Shown: piece after piece, positions 9,682-17,807 of the stretch | How the letters are laid out: every line of letters begins with the position of its first letter | How positions within the stretch are numbered: position 1 is the first letter of the stretch | From: Athalassotoga saccharophila | Lineage (GTDB): Bacteria > Thermotogota > Thermotogae > Mesoaciditogales > Mesoaciditogaceae | NCBI RefSeq assembly: GCF_009936215.1 | Contig: NZ_AP019551.1 | Span: 1,512,708-1,576,707 of the forward strand | Reading direction: 5' to 3' | Length of the DNA: 64,000 nt | Translations under genes and position numbers: made by a program | The notes under the pieces: model-generated | Told to the model about the DNA's origin: nothing | Databases searched by the model: none | What the model saw: only the letters and a program-made list of their open reading frames with translations

Positions 9682-10095
9682 CCGTTGACATAGTATAACA
9701 TAAGGATTTCTAAAAGTCAATTTTGGGAAAAAGTATGTGAACTTGTATACATAAAAGTGAGATAAAAGCTTTAGTGATAATTATTTATGTAAGAAATCCG
9801 ATCGTCGTCGATCTCCGGGGGTTTTTCGAGTATCGTAGGTCGACGACGATGGTAAATGAAGTATGAATGATGTTAAGAGAAAAGGAGGCGATGGAAATGA
9901 TCTGTGGATATATGTAAATATATTTGATTATTGGAGATAATTAATATGAGTTCTTATGTGATTGAATGTTAAGGGTCGGGTGTGTAACAAAAGAGGTGGG
10001 GAAAAGAAGCTGAATTTAACGTAAAAGGGTATATACTCGCAATTCAATGGTAAAATATGAGAGGTTATTCACCTATGCTGTAACATACCAGATCA
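9682..10095 (-). promoter_or_regulatory. CRISPR leader 1 with promoter and GC-rich inverted repeat
   Basis: About 410 bases that recur, with some divergence, after arrays 2 and 3. A minus-strand promoter, TTGACT (9715-9720), 17-base spacer and TATACT (9692-9697), would start transcription a few bases before the first repeat. Perfect 11-bp arms ATCGTCGTCGA (9801-9811) and TCGACGACGAT (9840-9850) enclose a 28-base loop and are conserved in all three leaders. No convincing gene is seen; very short frames behind AGGAGG on the plus strand differ among copies. Confidence 0.85.
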
Positions 10096-10104
10096 AAATA
10101 ATTG

Positions 10105-10195
10105 GCGGGTAGCGGGTGGCACGTAGAATAAAATTGAGAATTGAAAATGGACAATTTTCAATTTTTAATTTGCAATTATCAATTAGTTCCACTGA
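10105..10195. repeat. Single copy of the palindromic repeat at the pcp 3-prime end
   Basis: The GGGTGGCACGTAG head, the AATTGAAAAT/ATTTTCAATT hairpin and the TTGCAATTATCAATTAGTT tail match the units at 8640-9053. The tail overlaps the last codons of pcp, supplying its stop codon and final residues. Confidence 0.75.
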
Positions 10196-10812
10196 TTGCT
10201 TACTGATATTTCGTTTGCAATGACTCTTAAAGCAATTTCAATGGCACGTGTCATGTCTTCTAAAGACATAAAAGGAGTGTCTGGTCTGTCAAGTACCTGT
10301 TCAGAAGAATATGGTACGTGAATAAATCCTGCTTTGATTGGCAGATTATTTTTATGGATGTGGTTTAGAATGCCATACATAAGATGATTGCATACATAAG
10401 TTCCTGCCGTGTTTGAAATTACGGCGGGTATTTTTTCTTTTTTGATCTCTTCAACGATATGTTTTATTGGGATAGTCGCAAAGTAAGCCGGCATTCCGTC
10501 CAAATCGATTGGAGTGTCTACAGGTTGTTGGCCAGCGTTATCTGGTATCCTTGCATCGTCGATGTTTATCGCCACTCTTTCAACGTTTATACTGGATTTT
10601 TTGGCGGCCTGCCCAATGCTAAGAACGGCATCCGGACTTATTTCTTGAATTTTCTCTATAACCTTTTTTGTAGACGAATAAAAGACTGTTGGAACCTGCA
10701 TCTTTATTATTTCGGCGTTCACTATTTGATCTTTTAAATTTTTGAGAACTTCATAAGATGGATTTATCTTCTCTTTTTCAAAAGGCTCGAAAGCCGTTAC
10801 AAGTATTTTCAT
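10183..10812 (-). CDS. pcp: Pyroglutamyl-peptidase I (peptidase family C15)
   Basis: A 209-residue cytosolic cysteine peptidase that removes N-terminal pyroglutamate from peptides. It begins with the family motif ILVTAFEPF (residues 3-11). The Glu-containing block INIDDARIPDNAG lies near 83-95, and the catalytic Cys sits in SNTAGTYVCNHLMYGIL (about 133-149), with the expected His in FIHVPYS (about 163). Length matches bacterial and archaeal Pcp. It stands alone. The last few residues (SNQWN) come from the repeat element that follows, which suggests the element inserted at the 3-prime end and replaced the original terminus without harming the core. Confidence 0.93.
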   Translation of the reverse strand: MKILVTAFEPFEKEKINPSYEVLKNLKDQIVNAEIIKMQVPTVFYSSTKKVIEKIQEISPDAVLSIGQAAKKSSINVERVAINIDDARIPDNAGQQPVDTPIDLDGMPAYFATIPIKHIVEEIKKEKIPAVISNTAGTYVCNHLMYGILNHIHKNNLPIKAGFIHVPYSSEQVLDRPDTPFMSLEDMTRAIEIALRVIANEISVSNQWN

Positions 10813-10854
10813 GATCCATTCCTTTCTATTTGATTTATAAAGATTTTATCACAT

Positions 10855-10883
10855 TTGACTTTGATAATTATTTTTGTTATAAT
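10855..10883 (+). promoter_or_regulatory. Sigma-A-like promoter of the Rieske-flavodoxin operon
   Basis: TTGACT (10855-10860), 17-base spacer and TATAAT (10878-10883), a near-consensus promoter. It would give a leader of about 60 bases before the GTG start at 10951. Confidence 0.75.
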
Positions 10884-10950
10884 AATGAACTATCAGTATT
10901 ATAAAAGTATTTTACAATAATCGAACTTTAATTTGAAGGAGGATGATGGT

Positions 10951-11931
10951 GTGATTTACAATCAATGGTATATAGTACTTGACTCAAAAGAAGTCAAGAA
11001 AGAAAAAATAACCGCAGTCAAAAGATTAGGCAAGGATTTGCTATTCTGGAGAGATAATTCAAATCAAATTCACTGCGTAGAGCGAAGGTGCGCCCATAGA
11101 GGGGCCGATCTTGCGCTTGGAAAGATAGTCAACGATCATGTCCAGTGCCCGTTTCATGGAATAGAATATGATGGATCTGGCAGAGGTGTCTTGATTCCTT
11201 CGATTGGCAAGAACGGCATGGTAAGATCGAATTTCAAAGTTAAAAGTTATCCTGTCATCGAAAAAGGTGGCTTTGTCTTCATGTGGTTTGGAGAAGAAAA
11301 GGATCTTCCAGAGATAAAATGGTTAGAAGGTATAGACGAAACTTTCAACTATTCATCTCTTACGGATATATGGCCCGTGCATTATTCAAGGTCAATAGAA
11401 AACCAGTTGGATGTCTCTCATCTTCCTTTTGTCCATTACAACACGATAGGACGTGGCGGAAGAACTCTGGTCAACGGCCCGATCGTCGAATACAAAGATG
11501 GGATTATCAACGTGTGGGTAAACAACGTTGTCGACAACGGTCAAAAGCCTTTGAAACCGGAAGAGGTAAAAAAAGAAGATTGCATAGGAAGATTGCAATT
11601 CATCTTTCCGAATTACTGGCAAAACATCATAAACAAAGATTTAAGAGTCGTGGCGGCATTTGTCCCGATAGACGATTCAAATACCATAATATATCTTAGA
11701 TTCTACCAGAGATTTTTGAAGGTGCCGCTCATTCGAAATTTGGTAACGAAAATATCGATGCCTTTCAACAAAAAAATCCTTAATCAGGATAAAAGGGTTG
11801 TCATTACTCAAAGGCCAATAAAAAGTGAGTTGAGAATGAACGAGAATCTTTATCAAGGAGATCTACCTATAATCATTTACAGACGTGTAAGAGAAGAACT
11901 AAAAAAATCTTCAAAAGAGGTGTCTGAATGA
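10951..11931 (+). CDS. Rieske non-heme iron oxygenase (PaO/VanA-like)
   Basis: A 326-residue protein with an N-terminal Rieske [2Fe-2S] domain: CAHRGADLALG (Cys-x-His) and CPFHGIEYDG (Cys-x-x-His) at about residues 46-76. The catalytic domain carries the mononuclear iron site LDVSHLPFVHYN (about 153-164). Such enzymes use O2 and two electrons to hydroxylate or demethylate ring substrates; related proteins act on carotenoids, chlorophyll catabolites and aromatics. The substrate is not evident. The start is the GTG eight bases after GGAGG. Its stop overlaps the flavodoxin start (ATGA), so the flavodoxin may feed electrons to it. An O2-using enzyme is unexpected in an anaerobe. The carotenoid operon lies just beyond, convergent. 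Confidence 0.85.
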   Translation: MIYNQWYIVLDSKEVKKEKITAVKRLGKDLLFWRDNSNQIHCVERRCAHRGADLALGKIVNDHVQCPFHGIEYDGSGRGVLIPSIGKNGMVRSNFKVKSYPVIEKGGFVFMWFGEEKDLPEIKWLEGIDETFNYSSLTDIWPVHYSRSIENQLDVSHLPFVHYNTIGRGGRTLVNGPIVEYKDGIINVWVNNVVDNGQKPLKPEEVKKEDCIGRLQFIFPNYWQNIINKDLRVVAAFVPIDDSNTIIYLRFYQRFLKVPLIRNLVTKISMPFNKKILNQDKRVVITQRPIKSELRMNENLYQGDLPIIIYRRVREELKKSSKEVSE

Positions 11932-12380
11932 AATACAGTGTTGTTTTCTTCTCAAGAACGGGAAATAGCAAAAGAGTGGCCGAGAAAATATCGAAGGTTC
12001 TGGGTGTAAAACCGATCGAAATAATTCAAGAAAATCCGAGTTTCAAAGGTTTATTCGGATATTTGAAGGCCGGCTATTATTCGATGAGGAACAAAAGTGT
12101 CAAAATCAAAATCAGTGAAAATTACAAAGACGCTGACAGGTATATCGTTGTCTCACCTTTGTGGGCAGGAAAGCCTGCGAATGCAACGGTGGAATTTTTA
12201 AGACTTGTTCCGCCCGGTAAAGTCACGTTGGTACTTACATGTATCGGAAGTGATACGGACAAAATTGTGAATGATTACGAATCAAAAAACGGTAAATTCA
12301 AATCACATTATGGGATTGTGAAAAAACTTAAAAATGAGGAAAAGGTGATAGACGAAATTTTGAAAAATCTTCAGAAATAG
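11928..12380 (+). CDS. Flavodoxin-like protein
   Basis: A 150-residue single-domain protein with the FMN-phosphate loop SRTGNSKRVAEKI (residues 9-21) and the SPLWAGKPANA loop (about 74-84) that stacks on the flavin. It overlaps the Rieske oxygenase gene by four bases and lies at the end of that operon, convergent with the carotenoid operon (stop codons adjoin at 12380/12381). It probably passes single electrons to the oxygenase. Reductase for the flavodoxin is not in the window. Confidence 0.8.
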   Translation: MKYSVVFFSRTGNSKRVAEKISKVLGVKPIEIIQENPSFKGLFGYLKAGYYSMRNKSVKIKISENYKDADRYIVVSPLWAGKPANATVEFLRLVPPGKVTLVLTCIGSDTDKIVNDYESKNGKFKSHYGIVKKLKNEEKVIDEILKNLQK

Positions 12381-13346
12381 TTATTTTAAAGATATTTTTT
12401 TGCTTTTGTCATTCTTTATATCTTCCAAAATATCGCCGTTTATTTCTAAGCCGGAATTTATTCCTTTCCCTTTGAAAAGGATCGAACCTTTAGATCTTAA
12501 TGTTATTTCGATTTCCGAATTCAGACTTTCTTTTATTCTGCCGTTCATGTCTCCGTTTTTGGGCGATAAAAGGATGTTATCACCATGCTTCGATATTTTA
12601 ACATCGATCGATTCGGTTCCTTTGATAGCCTTCAGAAGGACGGTATTCTCTTTTATCTGAAGATCAGAAATTTTTGATCCATTGTAAGTCGTAAATTGGT
12701 AAATATGTCCTTCCAAATAAAGCCCTATTATGAAGCCCACAAAATAATTTCTTCCGAAAGGCACGTTGGCAATAGAGAGCGTGAAGGAAACTTTTTCATT
12801 TTCAAAGTCGTTGGAAGCGGCCCATATCCATGATTTAGGAAAGGATCGGCCCCAATCTTTTTCGATGTAACCATTTCCTCCGTTAAAGTCAATACGCTTT
12901 CCGTTAACTGTGACATTTCCGTTCAATTTGTGGGTGAAACTTAAAATTCCGTGATAGCACTCCAAAAAGTTGAAAAAGCCGTAATAACCCATTGCCCCGG
13001 GACTCAAAATTTTTACGGGCCACGGTGTTAAGTTTTGAAATATCAAATTTGCCGAAATGTATTCTGATTCGAAGGAAAAGCCTTCTAAAGAAAAATGATT
13101 TTTACCAATGGAAATCCAAAATGGTTTGTTTGAAAATTTAAAGTCTTGAAATTTGAATCTGTAGTAGTTTGAGAAGTTTCTGCTGTCTATTATCTGGATG
13201 AAGGCATGAGAATCTTCTCCGATTGAAATTCCGGGTATGACGGCAAAAACATAGTCTTTTTGAGAAGATGTGTTTTTAAAGTACCAACCCTCGAAAAATT
13301 TATTTTTGTTTTTGCCGTGAAAGTTTTGAGGCTTCCATATATTCAT
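12381..13346 (-). CDS. Tocopherol-cyclase-like lipocalin-type protein
   Basis: A 321-residue protein whose N-terminal NKFFEGWYFKN (about residues 14-24) and later NGYIEKDWGRSFPKSWIWA blocks (about 155-175) are characteristic of the tocopherol cyclase family (Pfam Tocopherol_cycl). In plants and cyanobacteria the family closes the chromanol ring of vitamin E; prokaryotic relatives also occur with isoprenoid genes of unknown reaction, including carotenoid hydratase/cyclase-like roles. It is the last gene of the carotenoid operon and overlaps the preceding gene by ATGA. Since a phytol-kinase fusion is in the same operon, a prenyl-lipid role is likely, but no HPP-derived quinol pathway is visible, so true tocopherol synthesis is unproven. 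Confidence 0.7.
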   Translation of the reverse strand: MNIWKPQNFHGKNKNKFFEGWYFKNTSSQKDYVFAVIPGISIGEDSHAFIQIIDSRNFSNYYRFKFQDFKFSNKPFWISIGKNHFSLEGFSFESEYISANLIFQNLTPWPVKILSPGAMGYYGFFNFLECYHGILSFTHKLNGNVTVNGKRIDFNGGNGYIEKDWGRSFPKSWIWAASNDFENEKVSFTLSIANVPFGRNYFVGFIIGLYLEGHIYQFTTYNGSKISDLQIKENTVLLKAIKGTESIDVKISKHGDNILLSPKNGDMNGRIKESLNSEIEITLRSKGSILFKGKGINSGLEINGDILEDIKNDKSKKISLK

Positions 13347-13837
13347 GATTTTGTTCCTTTCATATGATCTAAAACCTTCATAAGCCTTATCCTGTTGTAT
13401 CTTTGGGCAAAAATGCACGGGCAGTTCATAAAAAATGTGTATATTATCATTATTATGTCTCCGAAAAGTGGGTTAAACAGGAAAAAAATTATCAAAAAGG
13501 GAAGATGGATAAGATGAACGAATTCTGCCCTTCTCGTTTCTATTATGAATTTTTCGATGTACCCTTCTTCTAAACTTGCAAGTTTTTTCTTTGGAAAACC
13601 ATTTCTGTCAACAAGCCGTGCACCGTCAGGCAATATGTTCTTCCATTTTTTTATCCCCAATAATGTGTACAACTTTCCATCCATCTCTATAATGCTTTTC
13701 TTGTAAGGCCACACATCTTTTTCAAAATACTTCGATGGAATTCTTGCGCCTATGTATCCTATTATTATATGTATCAAAGGCCAGAGAGAAAAATCGAGTA
13801 TAATAGTGAGAGTTTGATTTAATTCGAAGATTTTCAA
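13343..13837 (-). CDS. CrtO-like glycosyl-carotenoid acyltransferase
   Basis: A 164-residue membrane protein resembling the staphyloxanthin-pathway CrtO family. It has two or three hydrophobic helices (about 9-30 and 106-140) and the terminal block NCPCIFAQRYNRIRL (about 137-151), which matches the family's NxPCxxxQRYNR motif. In Staphylococcus the enzyme acylates the glucose added by CrtQ. The start is a TTG overlapping the CrtQ-like stop as TTGA, six bases after GGGAGG; the longer frame from 13873 would place that ribosome-binding site inside the gene. Position directly after the CrtQ-like gene supports the paired glycosylation and acylation steps. Confidence 0.7.
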   Translation of the reverse strand: MKIFELNQTLTIILDFSLWPLIHIIIGYIGARIPSKYFEKDVWPYKKSIIEMDGKLYTLLGIKKWKNILPDGARLVDRNGFPKKKLASLEEGYIEKFIIETRRAEFVHLIHLPFLIIFFLFNPLFGDIIMIIYTFFMNCPCIFAQRYNRIRLMKVLDHMKGTKS

Positions 13838-14907
13838 GAGATTCCTCCCGTCTTTATCTTTCTTCCCTTCCATCTAACATTTCTGAAAATGAAAGTTTTT
13901 ATCAGAGAATAAAAGAAGACAAAAACGAAAAAGGCTATGTGCACGGGAAAAAGAAAAGCGCTTACAAGTCCAAAATTCCCAACCCGGCGCGAAAGTAGAT
14001 AAAATTGAATGGCATACATTACGTACAAAATAAGATAGAAAGGAGATTTATACATGTAAAAGATAACGCTTATAGATCCGTTTATCCATAAAAAGATCAT
14101 CAGGAAAAATAATGGATTCGATCTCGATGCGCCGGTCGCAAAATTTTTTGTCCATCCTTCAACGAGAGATTTCAAGTTTTCGGGATACATTCTAAAACTT
14201 ATTAACTTTCCACCCAAAAAATTATGAACGGGCAAAGCACTTTTCATAAAAGATTTCGCAATCGCGACATCATCGACAACTGAATTCTTTATCTTTTCGT
14301 GTCCTCCTGACGTCTCATAATCCTTTCTCGAGCATACCAAACATGGTCCAAATGCACCTATTGGTTTTAGTTTTGATCCTATAATTGAAAACTCCTTCAT
14401 CGACATCATGACGATGATGTTGAACGTGGCAGATAATTTTTCATGGACTCTTACGGCATTGTGCCATGGCTGGATCGAGATAAGGCCTCCGTATTTTTGA
14501 TGAACTTTTAATAGACTTTTTATGGCATTCTTTGAAAGTGTGACATCTGCGTCGAGAAAGATGAGTATATCTCCTGTTGAATGTTTGTAACCTCTCCAGC
14601 AGGCATTGGACTTCCCAGTCCATCCATCTGGTAAATCTTCGACTTGAATAACATCGACACCAAATGTTCTTGCGATGGAAAATGTTCTGTCTGTTGATTG
14701 ATCGTCCACGACTATTATTTCGTCTATTTGGATGCTTTGATCTTTGAGAGATCCAAGAAGGTTTCCTATGTTTTTTTCTTCGTTTCGTGCCGGAATTATG
14801 ATGGATATCTTTTTATCTTTATCGAAATCGTAAGACTCAGGAATCTCATTTTTTCTCCAGAACAAGAGAAATCCCAAAAACCACTCTAAGAGTATGACCA
14901 CATTCAT
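13834..14907 (-). CDS. CrtQ-like family-2 glycosyltransferase
   Basis: A 357-residue membrane-associated glycosyltransferase. One N-terminal hydrophobic helix is followed by the GT2 fold: ISIIIPARNEEKNIG (about 33-47), IIVVDDQSTD (about 63-72), GWTGKSNACWRG (about 90) and FLDADVTLS (about 112-120, the DxD metal site), then several helices at the C-terminus. This is the architecture of 4,4-prime-diaponeurosporenoate glycosyltransferase CrtQ, which glucosylates a carotenoid. It overlaps the upstream DUF92 fusion by ATGA and the downstream acyltransferase by TTGA. Acceptor identity is inferred from the operon. Confidence 0.75.
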   Translation of the reverse strand: MNVVILLEWFLGFLLFWRKNEIPESYDFDKDKKISIIIPARNEEKNIGNLLGSLKDQSIQIDEIIVVDDQSTDRTFSIARTFGVDVIQVEDLPDGWTGKSNACWRGYKHSTGDILIFLDADVTLSKNAIKSLLKVHQKYGGLISIQPWHNAVRVHEKLSATFNIIVMMSMKEFSIIGSKLKPIGAFGPCLVCSRKDYETSGGHEKIKNSVVDDVAIAKSFMKSALPVHNFLGGKLISFRMYPENLKSLVEGWTKNFATGASRSNPLFFLMIFLWINGSISVIFYMYKSPFYLILYVMYAIQFYLLSRRVGNFGLVSAFLFPVHIAFFVFVFFYSLIKTFIFRNVRWKGRKIKTGGIS

Positions 14908-16349
14908 ATCACAAGGGAATAAATAAATGTAAAGATCAACGTCGTGATCGCACAACTTGCGAAATTGACGAAGTCGTTGTTGATAAAAGAAAAGCCATAG
15001 TAGATTTTGTTTTCTTTTCCATTCCAGAATCTTCTCTCGACGATCAATCCGTCTTCAGTTACATATTTGACCTCAAATAACGCTCCTATGATCGAATCTA
15101 TTATCGATCCTACAAATCCTGCTATTCCTATTAGAATGAAAAGTTCCCAACCTTTTTGTGAATTTCCTTCAAAGATCGCAAATACCCCGCTTATTATAAA
15201 AGCACCGATCAACGATGCCAAAAATCCAATTGTACTTACCCCTCCCGAAAGACCTGGCTTTAGGGTTTTGAAATTTATTATCGAAATTGGTTCTCTCCGA
15301 CTCAAAATTCCTATCTCACTCCCCCATGTATCCGAATTCGATTCGGCAAATGAGATTGCAGTTGCGATGAGAAATAGATCATTTTTCGTCAAAAAGTAAA
15401 GGATCGTTGCCACCATTCCCACTCCGCCGTTTGCAAGCACCTGAAGGTAATCCCTCTGGCCACCCTTTTCATTTATTTTCTGAGATTCGGCCTTCTTACT
15501 ATGACCAATCCTGCTGACAATTGATGCAGACACGAAAAAAACCATAAGCAAGAGGTACGAAAGCCAGTTTATCATCAGAATGATCGAACCGACCGCAAAA
15601 CCTGCAAGAAAACCAGTTTTATCGACGGCATTTTTTCTGTAAGAGAACAATGCCGCAAAGAAATTTACTATTATTGCCAAGAACGGGAAAATATCAGAAT
15701 TGACGAATAAAAAAGCAAGAAGAGCAGTTAAGATCGGAACGGTAAGGTTATCTATTCCAAAAGGAGTTATTATCTCTATTATCGTAGATAAAGCGGCAAT
15801 TTCAAACGAAAAAAGTATTGCCCGTTCTATGCCGAAATTTTGCAAGAAAAGGAAAGAAACTAAAAATGTGGCACCAAACATAACTGCCGATCCTTCGAGA
15901 GATTTGTTGTCAAAGATCTTCACTTTTGTCTTTCCGAAGGATTTGCCTATCAATCCTGCAAGGCCATCGCCATAACCCATCGTGAGAATTCCTATTCCCG
16001 CCGCGTAGAAGGGAATGAGTCTGTAATAGGAAAGCAAGACAAGTACCAAAAGGGAAATTGGAAAATAAACTGTTCCAACATTTGATTTTTCTTCTATTTC
16101 CATTCCTTTGAAAATATCATGCCTGTAAGAGATGTAATTTATTATTATAAAAGATATAGGCCCTATTGAGGCTATAAAAGGGTCTTTCATCGTTGATATG
16201 GCTATGAACCACCAGTTTGAAACGCCTATGTGAACTATCTTTCTTGTGATGTAATCGGAAAGGTGAAAAAATTTGTTCAAAATACTCGAAAGAATTATGA
16301 ACGAAAATACAAACGCGTAAGAAATCAACAATCCCCAGTATTGATTCAT
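14904..16349 (-). CDS. Fused phytol/polyprenol kinase (VTE5-like) and DUF92 (VTE6-like) membrane protein
   Basis: A 481-residue polytopic membrane protein with two recognisable halves. Residues 1-235 resemble the CTP-dependent phytol/dolichol kinase family: TRKIVHIGVSNWW near 35 and GIGILTMGYGDGLAGLIGKS near 118-137. Residues 240-481 resemble DUF92/TMEM19 proteins: AFAESNSDTWGSEIG-type sequence (here SFAESNSDTWGSEIGIL, about 338-354), GLSGGVSTIGFLAS (about 370-383) and GSIIDSIIGALFE (about 412). In plants VTE5 phosphorylates phytol and VTE6 (DUF92) phosphorylates phytyl phosphate; here both are in one chain. It sits in the carotenoid operon, so it may recycle or activate an isoprenoid alcohol. 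Reaction order is inferred. Confidence 0.75.
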   Translation of the reverse strand: MNQYWGLLISYAFVFSFIILSSILNKFFHLSDYITRKIVHIGVSNWWFIAISTMKDPFIASIGPISFIIINYISYRHDIFKGMEIEEKSNVGTVYFPISLLVLVLLSYYRLIPFYAAGIGILTMGYGDGLAGLIGKSFGKTKVKIFDNKSLEGSAVMFGATFLVSFLFLQNFGIERAILFSFEIAALSTIIEIITPFGIDNLTVPILTALLAFLFVNSDIFPFLAIIVNFFAALFSYRKNAVDKTGFLAGFAVGSIILMINWLSYLLLMVFFVSASIVSRIGHSKKAESQKINEKGGQRDYLQVLANGGVGMVATILYFLTKNDLFLIATAISFAESNSDTWGSEIGILSRREPISIINFKTLKPGLSGGVSTIGFLASLIGAFIISGVFAIFEGNSQKGWELFILIGIAGFVGSIIDSIIGALFEVKYVTEDGLIVERRFWNGKENKIYYGFSFINNDFVNFASCAITTLIFTFIYSLVI

Positions 16350-16369
16350 TTATCCTCCCGTATTCAATC

Positions 16370-17005
16370 TTAATATATATCGAGAATTAAGAAAAATATC
16401 GATTGAACGATTATGTATATCCACGGCAAATTGCTTTTGAATTTTACATTTTTTAAAGACAGAGAAAACAAAAAAGATATCACAAACCATGCAATGTAAT
16501 TTTGAACCGGAACCGAACCATCCCATTTCCAGAAAGAAAATGCGACTGCCGATGGCTCCATTAAGATATCAAAAATGACTGCAAATGTTGACGCAATGAA
16601 AGATCTAAAAAGGAAATTTCTTGATCTCAAAACGTTCGATGCGAAATAATTCCAGGAAAAGACGACTACAACCCAGTTCAAACCTATCAAAAATGGAACA
16701 CCATAAATTCCCGGTCCGAGCACATTTCCGTAAGAATACCGGCCAAAGATCATTCCGGTATTTACACCCAAAATCTCTATAAAAAGGCCTGCAAAGAAAA
16801 TGTATACGTACAAAGGAATGATTTTCTTTCCGTTATCGTTGAAAATTTTGAAAAGTATAACAAGCCCGAACAAAAAGAGTATGTAAGGTGTTAACAAGAT
16901 TATAATAGGTCTTATCAAAATAAAGCCTATGACTCCAACCAAATAAATACTTATTATGGATCTTAAAACTCTTTTATCTTCTAAAATGTCATTTAGGTAA
17001 GACAA
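16370..17005 (-). CDS. cruF: CruF-like carotenoid hydratase (DUF422)
   Basis: A 211-residue membrane protein of the DUF422/CruF family, which adds water across a terminal carotenoid double bond (1-prime-hydroxylation, as in myxoxanthophyll or bacterioruberin synthesis). Visible features are about six hydrophobic helices, the block GVNTGMIFGRYSYGNVLGP (about 79-97), FLIGLNWVVVVFSW, and ILMEPSAVAFSFWKW (about 147-161) with conserved acidic and aromatic residues. The TTG start overlaps the end of crtB by 17 bases. It would create the tertiary hydroxyl that the CrtQ-like enzyme could glycosylate. Confidence 0.78.
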   Translation of the reverse strand: MSYLNDILEDKRVLRSIISIYLVGVIGFILIRPIIILLTPYILFLFGLVILFKIFNDNGKKIIPLYVYIFFAGLFIEILGVNTGMIFGRYSYGNVLGPGIYGVPFLIGLNWVVVVFSWNYFASNVLRSRNFLFRSFIASTFAVIFDILMEPSAVAFSFWKWDGSVPVQNYIAWFVISFLFSLSLKNVKFKSNLPWIYIIVQSIFFLILDIY

Positions 17006-17807
17006 CTCTGAATCCCACCCTTGAAATTATTCTAAATTTCGAAGGCTTTACTTTCTTTTTTAAAACTATAAAAGGATCCGATCTTATCTTTTTGGCAGTC
17101 CACCTGTACATGTCCGCGGCTGCCATTATCGGTATCCTATATCTTACAGGTATATAACCGAACCCTTTTCTTGCAATATCATCCCAGGCTTCATATCTTT
17201 TCACGTTAAGCAAAATGAATTCTTCAAATGCCAATTCATCTGCAAATGGATCTTCGTAGACTCTCTCATCAAAATTTTCAATTGGAAGGTATCTTCGCCC
17301 AAGTTTTTTGTCCTCATCGATGTCTCTTACAAAGTTTATGTACTGAAAGGCTCGACCAAGCATTTTTGCGTAATAAAAAGAATCTTCATCGAGATCCATT
17401 ATTCTTGCCATGAAAAGACCTATGACCTCAGCCGATCCATATATGTAATCGAGAGTTTCAGAAATCGTCGAGTACTTTTTCTTGAAAATATCCATTTCCA
17501 TCGATTTAAAAAAAGCCTCGATCCAGTCGGGGTTGAATTTCTTCTCAAATGAAAGTTGAATAAAATCATTTATGATTTTGTCTTCAGAATGTCCGACCTT
17601 AAAACTTTCTCTGTAAGTCCTGACAAAATCGTTGAATTCTTTTACCTTTTGAGGAATGGCATCGACATAATCATCAGCAATTCTCACAAAAGCATAAAGT
17701 CTAAAAACATCTTTTCTTACTTCGTCCGGGAAAAAAAGGCTCGAATTGAAAAAAGTTTTACTTCCACTTTTAAATATTTGTCTTTGAAGATCTACGTCGT
17801 TGGACAT
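16989..17807 (-). CDS. crtB: Phytoene/dehydrosqualene synthase
   Basis: A 272-residue squalene/phytoene synthase family enzyme that condenses two prenyl diphosphates head to head, the first committed step of carotenoid synthesis. The first Asp-rich motif is VRIADDYVDAI (about 41-51) and the second is FVRDIDEDKKLGRRYLP (about 158-174). A substrate length (C15 or C20) cannot be decided by eye, so CrtM-like activity is possible. It starts on the last base of the crtI stop (TAATG) and overlaps cruF, indicating translational coupling in the carotenoid operon. Confidence 0.9.
   Translation of the reverse strand: MSNDVDLQRQIFKSGSKTFFNSSLFFPDEVRKDVFRLYAFVRIADDYVDAIPQKVKEFNDFVRTYRESFKVGHSEDKIINDFIQLSFEKKFNPDWIEAFFKSMEMDIFKKKYSTISETLDYIYGSAEVIGLFMARIMDLDEDSFYYAKMLGRAFQYINFVRDIDEDKKLGRRYLPIENFDERVYEDPFADELAFEEFILLNVKRYEAWDDIARKGFGYIPVRYRIPIMAAADMYRWTAKKIRSDPFIVLKKKVKPSKFRIISRVGFRVVLPK

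Noticed and set aside
9890-9970. Leader peptides on the plus strand behind AAGGAGG in the CRISPR leaders
   Set aside because: Leader 1 stops after six codons whereas leaders 2 and 3 read fifteen; the frame is not conserved.
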